A DNA stretch of 64,000 nt. Source: a virus. A program made the translations under genes and the position numbers. The notes beneath the pieces are model-generated. The model was not told the origin of the DNA and did not search any database. It was given only the letters and a program-made list of their open reading frames with translations. Below, in pieces: positions 8,896 to 16,359 of the stretch. The stretch's first letter is position 1. Each line of letters starts with the position of its first letter. Where the stretch lies: positions 1 to 64,000 of the IMG/VR virus record IMGVR_UViG_3300044642_000803; one strand, given 5' to 3'.

Positions 8896-9183
8896 ATGAA
8901 CCTCTACAAAATTAGTCAAGACGCGAATAGCGGCTACGACACTTTTGACAGTGCCGTAGTGTGTGCTGAAAATGAAGAAATAGCAAGAAATATGGACCCT
9001 GCAGGTTCACCCGATGAAGATCTGCCAAACTTAATGGATTGGCATAATCACCCTGGGCGTCTTTGGTGTGAAAGCCCTGACCTCGTTAAAGTAGAATTGA
9101 TTGGCAGCGCTGCGCCTGAACTGCCTCAAGGTGTTATTTGCGCAAGTTTTGGTGTTATTTGCGCAAGTTTTAACGCAGGCTGA
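8896..9183 (+). CDS. Hypothetical phage protein with tandem GVICASF end
   Basis: 95 residues from the ATG at 8896, chosen because the GCCGGG hairpin sits just upstream. The start MNLYKISQDANSGYDTFDSA and the stretch DWHNHPGRLWCESPDLVKVE look like a small phage protein of unknown role. The C-terminus has two copies of GVICASF caused by an exact 21-bp tandem duplication ending just before the stop. Confidence 0.7.
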   Translation: MNLYKISQDANSGYDTFDSAVVCAENEEIARNMDPAGSPDEDLPNLMDWHNHPGRLWCESPDLVKVELIGSAAPELPQGVICASFGVICASFNAG

Positions 9184-9230
9184 TTGTTACTTTCTTAAGA
9201 CACACCCGACAACCTTCGTTAATCCCAATC

Positions 9231-9611
9231 ATGGCATCCCTCAACGTCTGCAGCTTCACCGGTCGCGCTGGTAAAGATCCTGAAGTCCGTTACTTCGAGT
9301 CCGGTAAAATGGTTGCCGAGTTCGGCATCGCCGTTGAAGGCTGGAAGCGCGACGAAAAACCCCTTTGGCTTAACCTCAAAATCTGGGGCAAGATCGCCGA
9401 CGTGGCAGCCAACTACGTGCGCAAGGGCAGCATGGTTGCCGTTTCTGGCAAGCTTGAAAACGAAACCTGGACCGATAGGGTATCGGGAGAAGAAAGGAGT
9501 AAGCCTGTCCTTAATGTCAAGGATCTCACCTTGCTGGATAGCAAGAAAGACTCAGATGCCAGCGGCTTCGGCGGGCCCGCCCCCGATGATGACGACGACA
9601 TCCCATTCTGA
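9231..9611 (+). CDS. ssb: Single-stranded DNA-binding protein
   Basis: 126 residues with a full OB fold: LNVCSFTGRAGKDPEVRYFE, WLNLKIWGK, KGSMVAVSGKL, and a C-terminal acidic tip DDDDDIPF that in SSBs recruits partner proteins. It is shorter than most bacterial SSBs because the linker is short. It overlaps the RusA gene by one base. Confidence 0.95.
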   Translation: MASLNVCSFTGRAGKDPEVRYFESGKMVAEFGIAVEGWKRDEKPLWLNLKIWGKIADVAANYVRKGSMVAVSGKLENETWTDRVSGEERSKPVLNVKDLTLLDSKKDSDASGFGGPAPDDDDDIPF

Positions 9612-10264
9612 TGGAGCCCATCACCTTCCTAATTGAGGACATGGCGCCCGCACCCCAGGGCAGCAAGCGTCATGTTGGCAAGGGGGTGATGGTCGAATCT
9701 TGCAAGAACGTCAAGCCATGGCGGTTGTTGGTTGCCAAGACCGCCATAACCTTGTGCCAGCCTGCCTGTAACACCTGGGCGGACTGGCGATGGGTCGCGT
9801 GGTTGGCGTTGCGCCAAGCCCCCGATCTCACGGCGGCCGAACTGCTCAAGGTGGTTGGCCCTCGCCGGTATCAGATCACCTTGGCGGCCGTGAGCGAATT
9901 TCTTCCAGACCTCAGATCCTGCATGGCCCAACAGCATGCCTACGTGCTCCAAGGGCCAGTGCTTATGTCTGCGGTCTTTCGGTTCCAGCGGCCCGCCAAT
10001 CACTACCGCAGAGATGGCACCCTAAAGCCATTGAATGAGGCTCTGAGCAGTGCAACCAGCCAAGAGGCGCCGCTGTATCACTGCGTTCAGCCTGACTGGA
10101 GCAAGCTGCAGCGATCCACTGAAGACGCGCTTACTGACGAGCTTTACCAAGATGACGCCCGGCTTGTTGGCGGCGCCTGTGAAAAACGCTGGTGCGTTGG
10201 CGACGAACGACCAGGGGCGCTGATCACGTTGATTCCCCTTAGCCGCCAACAGCGAAGCCCCTAA
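9611..10264 (+). CDS. rusA: RusA-like Holliday junction resolvase
   Basis: 217 residues. The RusA core is present in two blocks: an N-terminal PAPQGSKRHVGKGVMVES and VKPWR, and a C-terminal FRFQRPANHYRRDGTLKP, QPDWSKLQRSTEDALTDELY and QDDARLVGGACEKRW, which hold the catalytic Asp residues and the conserved Lys. About 60 extra residues between the blocks make it longer than the usual 120-150 residues. It resolves four-way junctions left by recombination or replication. Confidence 0.88.
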   Translation: MEPITFLIEDMAPAPQGSKRHVGKGVMVESCKNVKPWRLLVAKTAITLCQPACNTWADWRWVAWLALRQAPDLTAAELLKVVGPRRYQITLAAVSEFLPDLRSCMAQQHAYVLQGPVLMSAVFRFQRPANHYRRDGTLKPLNEALSSATSQEAPLYHCVQPDWSKLQRSTEDALTDELYQDDARLVGGACEKRWCVGDERPGALITLIPLSRQQRSP

Positions 10265-10499
10265 CGAACAACGCCAGGGGCCCCGCCTACCACCACCGAG
10301 CTGCCTCGGTGCGCAACAGGAACCACCCCGCTGCTCCGCAATTGTAGCAGCAGCAAGTCCTACGGATTGTTGCTGCCGCACTCGCAGTCGCGCAACCGAT
10401 GGGGTATGGTTTGAAGGTCGAAGCGATTCGACGCACCATTTACAACCACCCGGCGAGGACCCTGAGCGGCCCCGGTTGGTGATCCACACCCCAAAATCA
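10265..10499. other. Non-coding gap with inverted repeat
   Basis: No gene seen. GCAGCAGCAA near 10350 pairs with TTGTTGCTGC about 14 bases later, a strong hairpin. Further on, CGAAGCGATTCG (about 10421) is a small hairpin after a GGTATGGTTTG block similar to the promoter-hairpin arrangement seen elsewhere. Confidence 0.4.
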
Positions 10500-10868
10500 A
10501 TGAACACCACCATCAAGGCTGCGCTTCGGGCTGACTGGGCCCCTGCAATCGAATCCACTGCGCGTGCCATTGGCGTTGCGATTGCCTGCGTGATCGTCGC
10601 CGCCGACTGGCTGCGCTTCACCTGGCAGCACCCATGGGCAGGGTTGCGAGCGCTGGAGCTTCCCAACGCCGCTGCCAGCTCCCCTCAATCCGCTGCCAGC
10701 TCTCCTCGATCGGCGCTTAGCTCCCCTCAATCCGAGCGCGTGGCGCCCTTGTTGCTTCTCCCTGCCCCCGCGTTCCTGCTACTGGCCCCGGCACAGGAGC
10801 CGATCGCTCCGGCCCCAGCACCCCGCAAACGCGGACATCGCGCCACCCGGCAACCGAAGGTGGCGTAA
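10500..10868 (+). CDS. Small membrane protein with Ser/Pro repeats
   Basis: 122 residues from the ATG at 10500. One membrane segment (about residues 17-37, RAIGVAIACVIVAADWLRF). Then a repeat of ASSPQS/ASSPRS/LSSPQS, a hydrophobic Leu/Pro stretch that may be a second membrane segment, and a basic tail KRGHRATRQPK. Function unknown. Confidence 0.6.
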   Translation: MNTTIKAALRADWAPAIESTARAIGVAIACVIVAADWLRFTWQHPWAGLRALELPNAAASSPQSAASSPRSALSSPQSERVAPLLLLPAPAFLLLAPAQEPIAPAPAPRKRGHRATRQPKVA

Positions 10869-10872
10869 GGGC

Positions 10873-10898
10873 AAAAAAAGGGGGCCCATCCCGGCCCC
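10873..10898 (-). terminator. Terminator, leftward
   Basis: On the minus strand GGGGGCC-loop-GGCCCCC is followed by seven T. It ends the leftward unit that starts at 12952. Confidence 0.7.
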
Positions 10899-10921
10899 CC
10901 CCCTCGTCCTCTTGGGTATTT

Positions 10922-11479
10922 TTACCCAACCTCTTGCGGTTCACGCTCCCATGTGCTTGAGAGCTGACCGTTTGTGAGCGCTTCATGAGCCTCTTCCAGC
11001 AGCCCAAACGCCACCCCCAACGCAATCATTGAACGGCGATCACCCATTCGCTGGGTGCGCAGCTTCAACGCTTCGATACTGCGCCGCGCTTCCGTCACCA
11101 GTCCTACCGCCTGCTGTACCTCACGGGTTATTGGGCTGTACTGCTCAACTACAGGAGGGGCCACCGTGGTTACGGGTCGCACCGATGTCACGCGAGGCTC
11201 CTGCGAAGCGTTTGGCACCACCCGCACCACCTTGATCAGCTTGCTGGCCTGGTGCTCTCGCCATTGCTCGGCCGCCACCGGATCACGCCATTCAAACGCC
11301 GGGTGCAGTGGCGCATCTTCGGGGCGGGCTTCATCGACTACCGCCGCAGGCTTGATCGTGCCATCACGGCGGCGAATGCGGTCTAGTTCGCTGCCAGCCG
11401 TCTGGGCATCAATGCCTAGCACCTCATCGCCATCTTCGATCCTGAAAGTGAATTCGGGTTCATCTTTGGTGAAATTCAT
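10922..11479 (-). CDS. Conserved phage protein (RPEDAPLHPAFEW type)
   Basis: 185 residues from the ATG at 11479. An open extension upstream only runs into the repeat tract. The protein has EVLGIDAQTAGSELDRIRRR, VVDEARPEDAPLHPAFEWRD, then QWREHQASKLIKVVRVV, a pattern I recall from many phage genomes where its function is unknown. The C-terminal half is a coiled coil (QQAVGLVTEARRSIEAL). It lies directly after the repeat tract and shares a strand with the RAMP-like gene, so the three may form one unit. Confidence 0.75.
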   Translation of the reverse strand: MNFTKDEPEFTFRIEDGDEVLGIDAQTAGSELDRIRRRDGTIKPAAVVDEARPEDAPLHPAFEWRDPVAAEQWREHQASKLIKVVRVVPNASQEPRVTSVRPVTTVAPPVVEQYSPITREVQQAVGLVTEARRSIEALKLRTQRMGDRRSMIALGVAFGLLEEAHEALTNGQLSSTWEREPQEVG

Positions 11480-11503
11480 CTGATCAGTGGGTAAAGGGAA
11501 TGA

Positions 11504-11523
11504 GGGGGCCCATTCAAGCCCCC
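11504..11523. terminator. GC hairpin at the end of the repeat tract
   Basis: GGGGGCCCATTCAAGCCCCC on the plus strand forms a strong stem between the repeat tract and the next gene. There is no clear T-run, so it may be an RNA-processing or boundary structure. Confidence 0.45.
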
Positions 11524-11539
11524 ATTCTGCTGCCATTTG

Positions 11540-12275
11540 GCATCTGCAACAACGCCGGCAATACCTTGCGGTGCCTTGCGCCGTCAATCCAGGCCACGCC
11601 TGCCGCGCAATGCCGTGCAACACCGTGGGCCGTCAAGCCAGGCCACGCCTGCCTCTCCTCTCCTTTCCTTGCCATGCCTTGCAAACCAGTCCTAGCCACG
11701 CCTGCAATGCCATATCTCTCCAGGCCACGCCGTGCCTTGCCGGTCCTGCGGGGCCAATTCCGGCCTACCGAGCCATGCCTGCCTCGCGTTACCAAGCCCA
11801 TCGGTGCCCACCGGTCCACGCCACGCCTGCATCGCGCTGCCAAGCGCTGCCTTGCCTAACCATGCCTGCCGTGCCTCGAACGCACCTGGCCTCGCCACGC
11901 CGTGCCTGCAGTGCCGAGCAGAACCATGCCGGTCCACGCCACGCCTGCCAATCCGATCCTGGCCCATCCATCGCTGCCTCACCTGCCGCGCCTGACCTGG
12001 CAACGCCATGCCTCGCCTGCCGCGCCTGTTCGTGGCTCTCCGGGCCTTGCCTGCATCGCCGTACCTTGCACTATCCCGACCACGCCTAGCCAGCCGTGTC
12101 TGAACAGGCCGTACCTTGCGAAGCCATGCCTGCCATTCCGGGCCAACCTGACCGTGCCACTCCTGCCAATCCATACCACGCCCTTTCGTGCGGAGCCTTG
12201 CCTAACCGGCCGTGCCAGCAAAACCTTGGGACGCCGCGCCTTGCCTATCCGGCCATGCCAGGCCCTGGCTGCCGT
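11540..12275 (-). repeat. GGCNN-type degenerate repeat tract between two leftward genes
   Basis: On the minus strand this is a dense run of GGCATGGC, GGCGTGGC, GGCACGGC, GGCAAGGC and AGGCAGGC units. GGC recurs mostly at 5-base steps, and larger anchors recur at about 24, 29 and 48 bp (for example 11725, 11773, 11821, 11869). Longer near-exact duplications occur: AGGCGTGGCGTGGACCGG twice (about 11931-11947 and 11812-11829) and GGCAGGCGTGGCCTGG twice, 49 bp apart. It is open in several frames because of its composition, but those translations are Arg/Trp/Gly/Ala low complexity. It is not a CRISPR array. Confidence 0.75.
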
Positions 12276-12304
12276 AAAACAATCGCCAGGGCCACGATCA
12301 ATCA

Positions 12305-12952
12305 TCAAACAATCTCAAACAGCCCAAACCCAAGCCCTGCGCTGTTTTTGCTGTCGGGTCGTCCTTCGCCGATACCAACCTGAAGCCCCACTCGGCTGAT
12401 CAAGTTGACCATGCTGGTTGCGGTAAACATCCCAGCGTCGTACCGGATTCGTAAATTTGCTGCCCACTCTCTATACATCGGACGGCAACGTAGATCAATT
12501 ACACCCGTGGCATTACGAGTAGGAGCTGTCCACTCTTCTGCTTCGCCCTCCGTCAGCCTGACCAAGGGGGCTCCGTCAACCCGGTCAAAGCCATCGGCGT
12601 ACACACTGAACGCCAATTTGGCGTGGGTCATTTTGACCTGCACGGTACGACAGGCGGAAATGGCGCCGTTCCTGAATGCGGCGGCATGGATCCCTTCCCA
12701 TCCTTCCCCGGAGACGTGCTTGGCGCTCTCAAAAAGAGCGGTAAAATCCTTTGCCTCGCGCACCTTCTTGCCTCGGGCGGTGCTGCCCGCTTCCTGCGTG
12801 GCTCGCATCTGTTCCATAGCTTTTGCGCTGAAGCGATTGATGACCAATGGGCTGGTGCCCCTAATCTTGATCTCAATGAGCCTGAAGTCAGGGGCCTGAA
12901 TAGTGATGGCCTCTTCTGGTGCCTGGGATTTGGCCTTGGTGGTGGTTGCCAT
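12305..12952 (-). CDS. RAMP-like phage protein upstream of the repeat tract
   Basis: 215 residues from the ATG at 12952. The earlier in-frame start would overlap the divergent gene. An early beta-strand with SPL (IEIKIRGTSPLVINRFSAKA), a helical middle (IHAAAFRNGAISACR) and a C-terminal glycine-rich loop (GIGEGRPDSKNSAGLGFG) are reminiscent of RAMP proteins such as Cas5, Cas6 and Cas7, whose G-rich loop near the C-terminus binds RNA. No catalytic His pattern is evident. The resemblance is by eye only. It is followed directly by about 0.75 kb of GGC-rich repeats on the same strand. Confidence 0.6.
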   Translation of the reverse strand: MATTTKAKSQAPEEAITIQAPDFRLIEIKIRGTSPLVINRFSAKAMEQMRATQEAGSTARGKKVREAKDFTALFESAKHVSGEGWEGIHAAAFRNGAISACRTVQVKMTHAKLAFSVYADGFDRVDGAPLVRLTEGEAEEWTAPTRNATGVIDLRCRPMYREWAANLRIRYDAGMFTATSMVNLISRVGLQVGIGEGRPDSKNSAGLGFGLFEIV

Positions 12953-13064
12953 GGTGGCGTTCTGAATGATGGAGTTTGAAGATTGGTGCCATGCCTGCCG
13001 CTGGCTGTAAGCCGTTGCGGTCTTGAAATGGTATCGTACGTAGGGCAATACGAAACCACCACCG
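12953..13064. promoter_or_regulatory. Divergent intergenic region
   Basis: 112 bp between the leftward RAMP-like gene and the rightward coiled-coil gene. It must hold promoters for both. ATGGTATCGTACGTAGGGCA near 13028 has a TATCGT/TACGTA core, but no clear consensus boxes were found. Confidence 0.4.
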
Positions 13065-14342
13065 ATGACCACCGCTAAGGCCACGGCAAAAGCCAGCACC
13101 AAGGCCAAAGCCGCCGCAATCGCCAATGCCGCAGAGGCGATGCAAGACCACTACGCAGCTAGTGACACCAGCGAGGGCCTCTTCCAGGGCGCAACTGCTG
13201 CTGATTTCTTGGGCATCGGCACTGCCGCTGACGCTGCCACCACCGACGCCACTACCACTGCCCGGGACGGCGCCATCGTTCCAGCCGGTGAAGCCACCGC
13301 GATTTCTCGGTGGGAAGCCCTGGCTTTCAGGATCGCAGAAGCCGAAGAGAAGGCGCCCGCTAAGAAGTTCGACTACCGGGACGAATGGGGCAACAAGGCA
13401 GCCCGTTCCTGGGTCCACGATTTGCGGGGTATCAAGGGTTCAATAGAGCGCCACAGGAAGGAGGCCAAGGCCGTTCACTTGGAGCGTGGTAGGGCTGTAG
13501 ACGACAGCGCCAAGCTGCTGGAGGCCGCCGTTCAAGGGCTGATCGAGCCCCACGAAACCGCCATCAAGGCGATCGAAGCCGAAGAGCAGTCCCGCATCGA
13601 CGCCCACCGCGCCGTGCTCGACCGCATCGCCGCACTGGCTGATGCCGCTGGGGCAGAAGGGGGAGACGGCATCATTGATGTTGACGCCCGATTGGCAGAA
13701 CTTGCGGCGATCGATACCAGCACCCTTGAAGAGTTTGCGCAGGCCGGTCTGAACCGCCAGGCCGAAGCCATTGAGCAGCTGGGGCTGTTGCGGGACAAAC
13801 TGGAAGCCCAGGAGTCCCAGCGTATTGAACTAGAGGCCCTGCATGCGCAGGCCGCCGCCCGTGAGGACGCCGACCGCATTGCGAGACTGCAGCGGGAGGC
13901 GGTAGAGGCCGACCGGCTGGCCCGTGAGGCGGAAGCGGCAGCCCGTGTTGCCGAAGCGGAAGATCGGGCACGCAAGGAACGGGAGGATGCCGCTACCAGG
14001 GAAGCTCAGGCGCTGGCCCAGGTGGAAGCATCACGCATTGCGCAGGAGGCTGCCGAGCGCCGACTTGCGGAAGAGGTTGCAGCCAGGAAAGCGCAGGCTG
14101 CCGCAGAAGCTGAACGGTTGGAGCGTGAGGCTAAAGAGGCCATGGATGCCGCTGCCCTGCGAGACGCTGCCATTGCCAAGCAGCGCGAACTACGCGAAAG
14201 CCTCGTGGTCGAGCTGGCCGAGGCGCTGGCCACCATGATTCCCGAAACCGCTGCTACTGCCATTGTCGATGGCACGCTGCACCCAGCGGTTCAAATTGAT
14301 TGGGCACTGGTTTTTCCATCAGATGACTTCTGTCCGTTTTGA
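13065..14342 (+). CDS. Long coiled-coil phage protein of recombination region
   Basis: 425 residues. After an Ala-rich start, residues about 95-190 hold a conserved phage motif set (KFDYRDEWGNKAARSWVHDL, GSIERHRKEAKAVHLERG, IEPHETAIKAIEAEEQSRI). Then an almost unbroken coiled coil rich in Ala, Glu and Arg spans about 240-390. Proteins of this kind commonly sit near phage annealing proteins or exonucleases. The function is unknown. Confidence 0.75.
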   Translation: MTTAKATAKASTKAKAAAIANAAEAMQDHYAASDTSEGLFQGATAADFLGIGTAADAATTDATTTARDGAIVPAGEATAISRWEALAFRIAEAEEKAPAKKFDYRDEWGNKAARSWVHDLRGIKGSIERHRKEAKAVHLERGRAVDDSAKLLEAAVQGLIEPHETAIKAIEAEEQSRIDAHRAVLDRIAALADAAGAEGGDGIIDVDARLAELAAIDTSTLEEFAQAGLNRQAEAIEQLGLLRDKLEAQESQRIELEALHAQAAAREDADRIARLQREAVEADRLAREAEAAARVAEAEDRARKEREDAATREAQALAQVEASRIAQEAAERRLAEEVAARKAQAAAEAERLEREAKEAMDAAALRDAAIAKQRELRESLVVELAEALATMIPETAATAIVDGTLHPAVQIDWALVFPSDDFCPF

Positions 14343-14376
14343 CCCAGGGACCCAAGTACCACCACCATCGCCCGTC

Positions 14377-14757
14377 ATGCTCACCTGCCCCCACTGCGGC
14401 ATCGCAATCCGCGATCAACCGCGCACCAGTCCTGACGACCAACCACTAGACGGCGAATCCGCCCGCCAGTTGCAGCGCATTGAGGCCGAACTGGCGCGGG
14501 TGAGGGCTGTGATGGAGCCGCATCCTGCCCCGGTGCCAATCGAGGATCTGAAGCTATCGACGCGGGCTAACAACGCGCTGAAGCGCAAAGGGGTTGACAC
14601 CTTGGCCACGTTGCTCACCTACAGCAACTTCGACCTTCTGGACATTCGCAACTTCGGCCCCAACTCACTAGGCGAAGTGCAGCTGGCCTTGCATTTGCGA
14701 GGCTTGAGGTTGCGGAAAGAGCGATTGCTGCCACGGATTGGACGGGCTCGCAGTTGA
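14377..14757 (+). CDS. RNA polymerase alpha-subunit C-terminal-domain-like protein
   Basis: 126 residues from the ATG at 14377. Earlier starts are possible but overlap the previous gene. It opens with a CPHC knuckle. A short coiled helix (about 28-46) is followed by a clear alpha-CTD fold at about 53-118: IEDLKLSTRANNALKRKGVD, TLATLLTYSNFDLLDIRNFG, PNSLGEVQLALHLRGLRLR. In RNA polymerase this domain binds upstream DNA and activators. Here it is freestanding, so it could compete for or redirect promoter recognition. It may pair with the phage sigma factor at 26740. Confidence 0.85.
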   Translation: MLTCPHCGIAIRDQPRTSPDDQPLDGESARQLQRIEAELARVRAVMEPHPAPVPIEDLKLSTRANNALKRKGVDTLATLLTYSNFDLLDIRNFGPNSLGEVQLALHLRGLRLRKERLLPRIGRARS

Positions 14758-14792
14758 TTAAACTCAGTCCACAATTCCCATCCAATACCACC

Positions 14793-15101
14793 ATGGAAAT
14801 CACTGAAGACCCAATTGCAATGGAAGCCATTGCATTCCTGCAAGAAAAAGGCTACTCGATTGAGCGGGTTTTACTTGCAATGGACGCTAAGCCGGTAGCA
14901 GAAGTGAAGGCCGAGGATCTTCCACCGTGGCCCGTTGGAACGGTGGTCAGAGACATGAAAACCAAATGCAGGATTGTCTTGAGGCATCCTCTTGTACGCA
15001 GTGATGCCTACGAATTTGTATGCGAAAATGCGCATGGAGAAAAGCCGCATCCTGACTATTCTTATATCTGCAACGAGCCCTGGTGCCGATGCCGGAGTTG
15101 A
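14793..15101 (+). CDS. Hypothetical phage protein
   Basis: 102 residues from the ATG at 14793 (MEITEDPIAMEAIAFLQEKG). An upstream start at 14754 overlapping the previous gene is possible. The C-terminal half has VGTVVRDMKTKCRIVLRHP and a CNEPWCRCRS end with three Cys. Not recognised. Confidence 0.65.
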   Translation: MEITEDPIAMEAIAFLQEKGYSIERVLLAMDAKPVAEVKAEDLPPWPVGTVVRDMKTKCRIVLRHPLVRSDAYEFVCENAHGEKPHPDYSYICNEPWCRCRS

Positions 15102-15164
15102 TCGGCGTCGAGTAGCCGGTAGCCTGATGCTGCCGAGTCCATCCACACACTAAAGGAACTAACA

Positions 15165-15404
15165 ATGGAAACCTGCAAAACCTGCAAACATTGGATGCCG
15201 TATTCCGATAAGTACCCAAAAGGACACGCAAGCGAGGCCAAAAAAGCTGGCGGGCTATGCCAAAGCGAGAAGCTGGTTGAAGACTTGGGAGATGATTATG
15301 GCGCGGATATGTTGATCTATGAATATTTAGAAGGCGGCGGGTTCTGGACCGGCCCTGATTTTGGTTGCGTGCATCACCAGTCAGCTGCTGCCAACGACGA
15401 ATAA
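15165..15404 (+). CDS. Small zinc-finger-like phage protein
   Basis: 79 residues. METCKTCKHWMPY, GGLCQSEKLV and TGPDFGCVHHQ give a C-x2-C, C and C-x-HH set typical of small phage zinc proteins. Function unknown. Confidence 0.75.
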   Translation: METCKTCKHWMPYSDKYPKGHASEAKKAGGLCQSEKLVEDLGDDYGADMLIYEYLEGGGFWTGPDFGCVHHQSAAANDE

Positions 15405-15470
15405 CCCCACGGCATCACGGGGCTTACGGCCCCCTGCTGCCCTGCAGCTACCACCCTTTCACCACTAGAC

Positions 15471-15902
15471 ATGTTTGATCCAAACAGCATCACGCCACCC
15501 ACCGAACTGATGGCTGAGCGTATGAACAACATTCACGCACATTGTTATGTCGACTACACTTTCTTCGCCCGCTGGGGCGCCGCCCAGGCCGTCGAGGCGC
15601 TGCGGCATCAGTGGCCGGAGCCGATTACGGATAGGCCGCCGACGGAGGCGGATGGGAATGAAAGTGGGTTCGTGCAATTCCTGGGTTCCAGTGGATGGCA
15701 ACTTACGCACTGGCATGATGCTCGCCGGACAAAAAGGGGGTGGCTCCACATCCCCGACTGGCACCCAAGGCCCGAGCCCACGCGGAAGCAGAAGGCGCGG
15801 GCTCTACTGGACGCAGTCAGCATTCACTCTGAGCCCTTCACAGCGGAACAAGTCGAGCTGCTCCGTCAGGTTGTGGAGTCGGCGCCGGAAGCCACGCCAT
15901 GA
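15471..15902 (+). CDS. Hypothetical phage protein
   Basis: 143 residues, acidic, with a C-terminal helical region TRKQKARALLDAV and FTAEQVELLRQVVESA. The segment GWLHIPDWHPRPEPTRKQ links the parts. No family recognised. The gap before it (15405-15470) contains two small GC hairpins, CCCC/GGGG, and no gene. Confidence 0.65.
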   Translation: MFDPNSITPPTELMAERMNNIHAHCYVDYTFFARWGAAQAVEALRHQWPEPITDRPPTEADGNESGFVQFLGSSGWQLTHWHDARRTKRGWLHIPDWHPRPEPTRKQKARALLDAVSIHSEPFTAEQVELLRQVVESAPEATP

Positions 15903-15961
15903 CCGCCCCAAGCCACTAAGCCCCGATTGCGACGGTTCGCTAAGTGCTTTGCCTTTTTGGC

Positions 15962-16013
15962 TTTACGAAAGCGGGGGATGCGGTTTATGATTTGTGGACC
16001 GGGGCGAACCCGG
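15962..16013 (+). promoter_or_regulatory. Promoter-like block with leader hairpin (P1)
   Basis: TTTACG (15962) and TATGAT (15986) with an 18-bp spacer, then GGACCGGGGCGAACCCGG, where CCGGGG pairs with CCCGG. This is the same order as the other promoter-hairpin blocks at 29.4-31.2 kb and at about 22.65 kb. Confidence 0.5.
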
Positions 16014-16036
16014 TAGCCACCACCGCCAGCCAGCCC

Positions 16037-16324
16037 GTGACCAACGCCTTAGCCAACGCCCTGACCACCATCAATCGCCATCCCCTCTGCACTGATACGC
16101 AGATCGAGCAGGGTGACACCAACGACCTGCACTTCTTCATTGAAAACGACAAGGTTGGGGACCCCTCCTGGTCTGCTGACCTTGAGGCCGACCTAGCCAG
16201 CTACGACCAAGACGGTCGCCCTTACACGGTCACCGTCTACCTGCCCCAGGAGCAGGACGACAGCGAGTCCGACGATCAGGGCCCCACGGCTGCGGAGCGC
16301 AACCCCAGCATGTTGCGCGTTTGA
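16037..16324 (+). CDS. Hypothetical acidic phage protein
   Basis: 95 residues from a GTG at 16037. I take this start because the promoter block covers the earlier in-frame ATG at 15944. Sequence VTNALANALTTINRHPLCTD, an FFIENDKVGDPSW middle and a Glu/Asp-rich tail. Not recognised. Confidence 0.6.
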   Translation: MTNALANALTTINRHPLCTDTQIEQGDTNDLHFFIENDKVGDPSWSADLEADLASYDQDGRPYTVTVYLPQEQDDSESDDQGPTAAERNPSMLRV

Positions 16325-16359
16325 TTGCTGCGCTTTCCGATCCACTTTGCCTTTTTAAA

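Noticed and set aside
11540-12275. CRISPR array
   Set aside because: Repeats are short and degenerate with no constant repeat-spacer length, and no cas1, cas2 or effector gene is near.
11490-12400. Several 100-200 residue open frames on both strands in the GGC-repeat tract
   Set aside because: They come from lack of stop codons in GC-rich repeats. Translations are Arg/Trp/Ala/Gly or Pro/Cys low complexity and no frame is favoured.
13532-14275. Ser/Ala/Arg-rich minus-strand frames opposite the coiled-coil gene
   Set aside because: Typical antisense shadow of Ala/Glu/Arg-rich codons in GC-rich DNA.
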